From: Ancylomarina longa
Lineage (GTDB): Bacteria; Bacteroidota; Bacteroidia; Bacteroidales; Marinifilaceae
Direction: 5' to 3'
Assembly (NCBI RefSeq): GCF_003996985.1
Contig: NZ_RJJX01000001.1
Location: forward strand, 62,001 to 126,000
Length of the DNA stretch: 64,000 nt
Positions 58,263-64,000 of the stretch are shown here, piece after piece. The position numbers and the translations under genes were made by a program. Below the pieces are notes generated by a model that saw nothing but the letters and a program-made list of their open reading frames with translations, did not search any database and had not been told where the DNA came from. Position 1 is the first letter of the stretch, and each line of letters starts with the position of its first letter.

Positions 58263-59522
58263 CTAATTATTAAATGGCTCTAGGAGGCTACCACTCAATT
58301 TGAGCATTTTAATTTCTGATAATTTAGCATTATATCTGGCAGCAGCCTTATTATTTTTAGCTTCCATCCAATTTAATTGAGCATCCCGAAAAGTAGTAGC
58401 AGAAACTTGCCCCAACTGATAATACGCTTTAGTCTGATCGAAATTAAGGCGTGCTGCGTCCAATGCATCTTCCTCTAAATGAAGTGTTCTAAGATTATAT
58501 TGATAATCCGTATATGCATTCAGCAGATCCTTTTCCAATTCCAGTAGTTTGTTTTCATATTCAAATGCGGCATTTTGCTTTTCAATTTTGGCATTGACAA
58601 TATTTCGTTTCTTTTGTTTACCATCAAAAATGGTAAAACTCATATTCAAACCTCCAGTTAATTGCGTGTGCGAATTTGTCCCCATTACTTTCTGATCGGC
58701 ATAAGAATATGCCGAATTAAAACTAAGTGATGGCAATTGTGCTGATTTGGATTGCCGTAAAACAAACTCATTCTCCTTTAATTCACTTTCCTTTATTAGA
58801 TATTCAGCATTTTCTTTTAAAGCTTGGCTCTTTAATTTCTCTAAATCCAACAATCTAAAATCGCTTTTATCCGGAATAACTTGAATTTCTGTATCAGCCT
58901 TTCTACCCAGTAGAATATTCATTTCCCTGACGGTTTCCTGATAAATTTGTTCGGTCTGTAGATAGTTACTACTGTCTCGATTAAAATCCACCTTGGCATT
59001 TAAAACCTCTAATTTATTGATATTACCAAATTCATATTTAGACTGATTTCTATTCAATCGATCTCTTGAAATCTCCATATTTTCTATGGCTACAGATAAA
59101 TCATCATAGGATTTACTCAATTGATAAAATTCAGATACTACATTTGTTATTATATTTTCAATGCTAAAACGAGCATTTAGTTCTCCTTGTTCTTTTCTAA
59201 GATTCAATATTTTGTAATTATATCTTGCCTTTAATCCATTAAATAAGTTGTAGGACACATTTACCGAAGCCGAAGAAGATACCTCGTTGGTACTATGTTC
59301 CGAATAATTAGAAGCCCCATTGGCAGATAAAATTGGCAATAAGCCTGCATTTCCTTTTGTTGCATTATTATCAGCAATCTCGGCCTGGTTTTTTGCAATC
59401 TTTACATTTAAATTATTCTCTAAAGCAATCGCTATTGACGACTCCAATGTCAGCCCTTGTTGAGCTCTCAATTGAGAAGTTCCACAAAGCAAAATCATTG
59501 CAATTATAATTCTATATTTCAT
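58263..59522 (-). CDS. TolC-family outer-membrane efflux protein
   Basis: A 419-residue precursor with a signal peptide ending near residue 20 (LLCGTSQLRAQQG). The mature part has the duplicated coiled-coil pattern of TolC/OEP proteins: ALENNLNVKIAKNQAEIADNN and AKVDFNRDSSNYLQTEQIYQE in the first half, and LELEKDLLNAYTDYQYNL and LGQVSATTFRDAQLNWMEAK in the second. It is the last gene of a MFP-RND-TolC operon, 11 nt after the RND gene, and forms the exit duct. Confidence 0.9.
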   Translation of the reverse strand: MKYRIIIAMILLCGTSQLRAQQGLTLESSIAIALENNLNVKIAKNQAEIADNNATKGNAGLLPILSANGASNYSEHSTNEVSSSASVNVSYNLFNGLKARYNYKILNLRKEQGELNARFSIENIITNVVSEFYQLSKSYDDLSVAIENMEISRDRLNRNQSKYEFGNINKLEVLNAKVDFNRDSSNYLQTEQIYQETVREMNILLGRKADTEIQVIPDKSDFRLLDLEKLKSQALKENAEYLIKESELKENEFVLRQSKSAQLPSLSFNSAYSYADQKVMGTNSHTQLTGGLNMSFTIFDGKQKKRNIVNAKIEKQNAAFEYENKLLELEKDLLNAYTDYQYNLRTLHLEEDALDAARLNFDQTKAYYQLGQVSATTFRDAQLNWMEAKNNKAAARYNAKLSEIKMLKLSGSLLEPFNN

Positions 59523-59533
59523 TGTACTACCTT

Positions 59534-62500
59534 CTAATTGTTAATTGTCTGATTTAATTCTCGGATTGCAGGTTCCACTACCTCTCTGCCAGGCATAACA
59601 CCACTTGTTATCCATTTCATTTTTCTTCGTGCAGAATTCACAACAATGATTAAGACTGGCAATACAATCAGGTTTAGAAAAGTAGCGACCGCTAGTCCGT
59701 AAGCCATAGATATTGCTAATGGGATAACCATTCTTGCTTCGGTTTGATTCGAAACAATAATAGGTGCAATTCCTACAATTGTTGTTAATGATGTTAGCAC
59801 AATTGGTCGAAAACGAGAGGTTGCCGTTTCGTATAAAGCAGACATAAACTCCATTCCCTTGTGCAAATTTTCATTAAAAGTGCTTATTAATAGAATAGAA
59901 TCATTCACCATTACTCCCATTAAAGCAACCATACCCAAATAGGATGGCATATCTAATGCAACACCATGTATCCAGTGCCCCCAACCAACACCAATAAACC
60001 CGAATGGAATTAAAATAAAAATCAGGAAGGTTTGCAGGAAAGATCGAAACGTAAATATTACGATGGAAAACAAAAGAATCAGAATTACTGGTGCGATAAC
60101 AACTGCTGACTTTTTTGCCTTAGCAAATTCTTCTGCATGTCCACCATATCGAAATCTCAACCCAGGATACTTTGCTTCTAAATCAGGAAGAATATGATTG
60201 TCTATTTCATCATTAATTTCAGTCATATTTACCGATTCGCTGGCAGCATCTGCCTCTACAGTTATTTCACGTTGTCCGGCGAGGTGATTGATCTGAACCA
60301 GATTACGCTCATAACTAATTTCTGCAATATCCTTTAAAAAGTATTCCCCTCCATCACTTGTTCGAATTCTCATTTTCTCTAGATTCCCAATAGAAGATCG
60401 CTCCTCCTTATCATAGCGAACCCAGACTCTCACTTCATCAATTCCTCGCTGAAGTCTTTGAACTTCTTTTCCATAAAATGCAGAACGCACCTGACTACTT
60501 ACCTCATTTAATGTCAATCCCAACTTATAAGCCTGATCTTTCAAACGTAATCTAATCTCTCGCATGCCTAATCTATCATTATCCAAAACATTGATTAAAC
60601 CTTCCATTTTAGATAATTTGCTTTTAAATTCTTTCTTTGCTGCATACAAATCGTCCAGATTACTGCTTTGCAGAGAAACTGACACTGACTTTCCAAATCT
60701 ACTTTGCTGCACATAGTTGAGCCTTTCCGCTTGTGGAATATCCCCTACTTTATCCTTTAATAGCTTTCCAAATTCAGCTGAAACAAAATCCCTATTCCTG
60801 CTATTTGTAAAATAAATAGTTAAAGATCCTACGTTTGTTGCAGTTAAATTGAGTGCCGTATTGGTAATGACAGGTTTTCCATTTAAACTCCTTTTCTGAA
60901 GTTCCTTTCCTAGATCTTCAGCTGCATCTTCTATTTTATTCAGATAAAACATCGTTGCATTTTCCGGAGTACCAGCGGGCATTTCTAAACTAACATCTAT
61001 GTAATCGTTGTTATCAACCGAGCTATCTCCTGTTCTGATAATTCCGCCAATTAGCGCCCCTATTGTGATAAAAAGCAGGCCTAAGGTAAAACCGATAGTA
61101 ACTAACTTATTATTCAAGCAAAATCGTAATAAGGGCTCATAGGTCCATTTTCTTAATTTTAAAATTGCTGTGGTAGATAATTTTTCAAATTTTGATTCCT
61201 TTTTATCTCTTATTAAAGCCTTAGAATGAACCACATGAGCCGGCAAAATAAGGAAGGCTTCGATTAAGGAAAATAGAAGTGCAAAAATCACTACAAATGC
61301 GAGTTCTCTGAAAAATTCTCCTATTATACCATCAATAAAAAAGAAAGCTACAAAAGCAATCATGGTGGTTAAAACTGCTGAAAATACAGCTGGCATTACT
61401 TCTAAAGTTCCATCAATACCTGATTGCAATGCTGACTTTCCATTTTCAAAATGTTGGTAAATATTTTCGCAAATCACAATTCCATCATCAACGAGAATCC
61501 CAATCACTAATATCATCCCAAAAAGTGAAATTTTATTTAAAGTTATACCGTACATTCCTGCTACCATAAACATTCCCAAAAAAGAAACTGGGATTCCTAG
61601 TGCTACCCAAAACGATAGTCGATGATTTAGAAAAAGGGAAAGAAATAATAAGACTAAAAGAAACCCGATAATACCATTGTTTGCCAATATATCCTGCATA
61701 ACACTAATCTGAACCGAATTATCGAATAATAAATCCAATTTTACAGTTTGGTGGCTGGCATTAAAAGTCTTTAAATAAGCTTTAATCGTTTCTGATATTT
61801 GTAAGATATCTTCTCTCGACGTTTGGGTAATGGCTATCTTTATAGCTGGGTTTCCGTTAATATAGGTGCGATTTGGATCTTCCGACCATTTATCTTTGAT
61901 GCTAGCCAAATCCGATAGGAGTACTGTCCCTCCATTTTTAGAAGAACGAACTACAATATCTTTAAATCCATCAGCATTATATTGTTTCTCTTTTACCCGA
62001 ATCCGAAGTTCTTCATCTTCTCCTTTTATCGATCCTCCTGTTTGCTCTATATTTGCTGACTTTACTGCTGCATATATCTCATCAATACTAATTTTATAAG
62101 CTTTTAGAGCATCTTCATTAACACCAATTTCAATTTCTTCATCCGGGAAACCGCTTAGGTCGACTTTAGAAATACCACCAATAGCCCGAAGATCATTTTC
62201 AATCTCTCTACCATAATTTTTCAGATCTTTCAGATCAACATCACCACTCAATGCCATGGATACTGCTAAAACAGTGAATTCTCTCTTTTTCACGCTAATA
62301 TTTTCCACACCAACAGGAAAGGAACTAATTCCATCTACAGCATTTTTCACATCTTGCAAAGCCATATTGGAATCATACCCGGTCTCCAGATCCACTGTTA
62401 CCGTACAAAAATTTTCATCCGAAGTGGAAGTTACTTTTTCAATACCACTTATTCCTTTCAGGTTATCCTCTATTTTAAGCACAACCCCCTTTTCCACTTC

Positions 62501-62674
62501 TTCCGGTGAAGCACCTGGATAAGCTACCGTTACGATGAGTTTACCAGGATCAATTTGAGGCATCACCGATGAATTAAGGGAATACAAACCAAATAACCCC
62601 AGTATTACAAATACTCCTGCCAGTAAATTACCTGCAAATGGATATTTTAAAAAATAACTTATAATTGATTTCAT
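59534..62674 (-). CDS. RND-family efflux permease
   Basis: This 1,046-residue, twelve-helix transporter begins KSIISYFLKYPFAGNLLAGVFVILG. The porter domain opens with QIDPGKLIVTVAYPGASPEEVEKGVVLKIED. The proton-relay aspartate pair is present in GILVDDGIVICENI (near 395-408). The second half repeats the fold, with GWGHWIHGVALDMPSYLGMVALMGVMVNDSILLI. This is the AcrB/hydrophobe group rather than the metal-exporting CzcA group, but the substrate cannot be assigned. It is energised by proton influx. Confidence 0.93.
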   Translation of the reverse strand: MKSIISYFLKYPFAGNLLAGVFVILGLFGLYSLNSSVMPQIDPGKLIVTVAYPGASPEEVEKGVVLKIEDNLKGISGIEKVTSTSDENFCTVTVDLETGYDSNMALQDVKNAVDGISSFPVGVENISVKKREFTVLAVSMALSGDVDLKDLKNYGREIENDLRAIGGISKVDLSGFPDEEIEIGVNEDALKAYKISIDEIYAAVKSANIEQTGGSIKGEDEELRIRVKEKQYNADGFKDIVVRSSKNGGTVLLSDLASIKDKWSEDPNRTYINGNPAIKIAITQTSREDILQISETIKAYLKTFNASHQTVKLDLLFDNSVQISVMQDILANNGIIGFLLVLLFLSLFLNHRLSFWVALGIPVSFLGMFMVAGMYGITLNKISLFGMILVIGILVDDGIVICENIYQHFENGKSALQSGIDGTLEVMPAVFSAVLTTMIAFVAFFFIDGIIGEFFRELAFVVIFALLFSLIEAFLILPAHVVHSKALIRDKKESKFEKLSTTAILKLRKWTYEPLLRFCLNNKLVTIGFTLGLLFITIGALIGGIIRTGDSSVDNNDYIDVSLEMPAGTPENATMFYLNKIEDAAEDLGKELQKRSLNGKPVITNTALNLTATNVGSLTIYFTNSRNRDFVSAEFGKLLKDKVGDIPQAERLNYVQQSRFGKSVSVSLQSSNLDDLYAAKKEFKSKLSKMEGLINVLDNDRLGMREIRLRLKDQAYKLGLTLNEVSSQVRSAFYGKEVQRLQRGIDEVRVWVRYDKEERSSIGNLEKMRIRTSDGGEYFLKDIAEISYERNLVQINHLAGQREITVEADAASESVNMTEINDEIDNHILPDLEAKYPGLRFRYGGHAEEFAKAKKSAVVIAPVILILLFSIVIFTFRSFLQTFLIFILIPFGFIGVGWGHWIHGVALDMPSYLGMVALMGVMVNDSILLISTFNENLHKGMEFMSALYETATSRFRPIVLTSLTTIVGIAPIIVSNQTEARMVIPLAISMAYGLAVATFLNLIVLPVLIIVVNSARRKMKWITSGVMPGREVVEPAIRELNQTINN

Positions 62675-62896
62675 ATGCTAATATTTGAATATCGTTGCCA
62701 CATGAAAGTCGTCGTAATAAGCATCTATTTATAATTAGATAAGCTTAGTGATGGCTTTCATATGATGTTACTTCTTTGCTGTTAATTCAGGAAAATGATT
62801 GGCAAACCAGCTTCTGTTAGAGGCTCGTTTATTTTCTCCTATTATCATCTCCCTTTTAAAATAACAACCTGTTTTAATTGATTCCGAAATATTTAA
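62675..62896. other. Gap inside the efflux operon
   Basis: The 222 nt between the adaptor and permease genes are unusually long for an operon. No terminator, promoter box or open frame was convincing. Confidence 0.4.
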
Positions 62897-64000
62897 CTAC
62901 TTGTCAAAGACAGCAGAAACATTAATACCCTGATGAATACCAGATGCTTTTAAAGCAAGTAAATCGCCATCCTTCAATCCTTCAACAACCACTGTATTTT
63001 CCTTTCGCTGAATCACCTTAACTTTTTGTATTTGAACAACATCTTTTACAACGAGGTAAACACAATCAGATTTCACTAATAATTTTCGGGGGATCTCAAC
63101 GCCATAAGCCTGACTGTTTAAATGAATATTTGCATTTAAGTACATCCCATCCTTAAGACCTTGCCCGGAAACAGTAATATATACATTAACCATCTGTGTC
63201 TTTTCATCAATTTTACTGCTAATGCGTCGCACTACTCCGTTCCATTTTCCACTTATATTCTGAGAAACAACATCTACTTTATTGCCAACAGCGACACCAT
63301 TCAAATCATTCAAATCCACTCCCACTAACAAATCGTAAAGCTTCGTGCTTACAAATTCACCTAATTTTTGACCGGAACGAACCAGGGTTCCAGGTTTGAT
63401 ATCCGATTCTATCACTTCACCGGTAAAAGGAGCTATTAGCCTGTATTTTTCTAATTCTTTCTCCTGACTTTTTATATTGTAATAGTTGGTATAAATATTT
63501 TTACCTGCCAAAAAATATTTTTCTTTTTCATTTTTAGGTTGTGGTAAGGGAGCAAGCTCTTTTTCTATGTCGAAATTGCTCAAGTATTTTTCCCAGGCAG
63601 TATAACTTTCAGGATAGTCGAATTTCAGATCAGGCAGTACGCTTGCAATGGCATTCATAAAACTGCTGCGATTGGAATATACTTCTGCTTTATATTTGTC
63701 GTTTTTCACCAATAATAGTGTACTTCCTTTCTCAAATCTTACTCCTTCTAAAAATGACTTATTAGCTGCTTTTAAAATACCAGTCACTTCGCTATATACA
63801 TCCACTTTTTTCTGCGCTTCGAGATTACCAACTGCTGTTAGTTGAAGATTTATTGTCTTGTTTTTTAAAATCTGCACGGGGACTTTAATGATCCTTGATA
63901 TGCTTTCTTTTTCCTTTGGTGGCTCCTTCATGCTAATCAAAACAGATGTAATAATTACACTTAGCAGGATTACCAATAGACCAAGGAGGATACTTTTTCT
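62897..64000 (-). CDS. Periplasmic adaptor (membrane fusion protein), 5' end outside the window
   Basis: At least 367 residues can be read; the frame stays open to the window edge (RKSILLGLLVILLSVIITSVLISM...), so the true start lies beyond 64000. An N-terminal membrane anchor is followed by the barrel-lipoyl part (VGNLEAQKKVDVYSEVTGILKAANKSFLEGVRFEKGSTLL), a short hairpin, a second lipoyl half (LIAPFTGEVIESDIKPGTLVRSGQKLGEFVS) and a beta-barrel (GVDLNDLNGVAVGNKVDV). It links the RND pump to the TolC-type duct. Confidence 0.88.
   Translation of the reverse strand, partial: RKSILLGLLVILLSVIITSVLISMKEPPKEKESISRIIKVPVQILKNKTINLQLTAVGNLEAQKKVDVYSEVTGILKAANKSFLEGVRFEKGSTLLLVKNDKYKAEVYSNRSSFMNAIASVLPDLKFDYPESYTAWEKYLSNFDIEKELAPLPQPKNEKEKYFLAGKNIYTNYYNIKSQEKELEKYRLIAPFTGEVIESDIKPGTLVRSGQKLGEFVSTKLYDLLVGVDLNDLNGVAVGNKVDVVSQNISGKWNGVVRRISSKIDEKTQMVNVYITVSGQGLKDGMYLNANIHLNSQAYGVEIPRKLLVKSDCVYLVVKDVVQIQKVKVIQRKENTVVVEGLKDGDLLALKASGIHQGINVSAVFDK

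Overview
The window reads as one stretch of chromosome from an AT-rich member of the Bacteroidota. The evidence is the TAnnTTTG-type -7 promoter boxes, the lack of clear Shine-Dalgarno sites, the rpmB-rpmG-DUF4295-ftsY-rimO gene order, the HU-like/DUF4469 protein, SecA with a long insert, and the gene families overall. A marine, facultatively anaerobic Marinilabiliales/Marinifilaceae-type host (Labilibaculum, Marinifilum, Ancylomarina) fits but is only inferred. Most of the window is housekeeping; no tRNA or rRNA gene was seen.

Layout: 0.1-2.0 kb, an arsenic operon (arsR-arsC-acr3) behind two tandem operators. 3.0-10.3 kb, a six-gene membrane complex built like hydrogenase-4/formate hydrogenlyase, but with every NiFe cysteine and three of the four proximal-cluster cysteines replaced (an Ehr-type complex). 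10.4-16.6 kb, pyrD, an IS256-family transposase remnant, rimO, ftsY, DUF4295, rpmG, rpmB and a YitT-type membrane protein. 17.2-18.6 kb, an unrecognised gene followed by a strictly periodic repeat array. 18.8-30.5 kb, an M3 peptidase, proBA, a membrane MutS-like ATPase, lgt and secA. 30.7-36.4 kb, a small lipoprotein, ferritin, a 58-nt-period REP-like array, a surface lipoprotein, a REP-associated (RAYT) transposase and an HU-like protein. 36.6-44.3 kb, an AraC regulator, monomeric isocitrate dehydrogenase, dnaX and a RelA-type synthetase. 44.6-54.1 kb, tetrapyrrole genes hemD and hemL on one strand and hemE, hemB, hemC and hemA on the other, enclosing a dehydratase, a helical-repeat protein and a second copy of the unrecognised gene plus periodic array. 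54.4-64.0 kb, a sugar-epimerase-like protein, an ABM-domain protein, a PHP-ACT fusion and a MFP-RND-TolC efflux operon that runs off the window.

The most unusual feature is a two-part module found twice. Two paralogous, soluble, probably all-helical proteins (17233-17964 and 48274-49086) are each followed on the same strand by about 210-220 bp holding twelve short motifs. Six lie in one orientation and then six in the other, at a pitch of 20 nt (first locus, exact) or 20-21 nt (second). The motif differs between loci (CTTTCC against CTTTTCA/CTTGTYA), but the 6+6 mirror layout is the same. At the first locus a 322-bp element with 14-bp terminal inverted repeats and a 9-bp target duplication sits between gene and array. 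Removing it restores a gene-to-array gap of about 70 nt, near the roughly 100 nt at the second locus. I know of no described system with this layout; its function is not known from the sequence.
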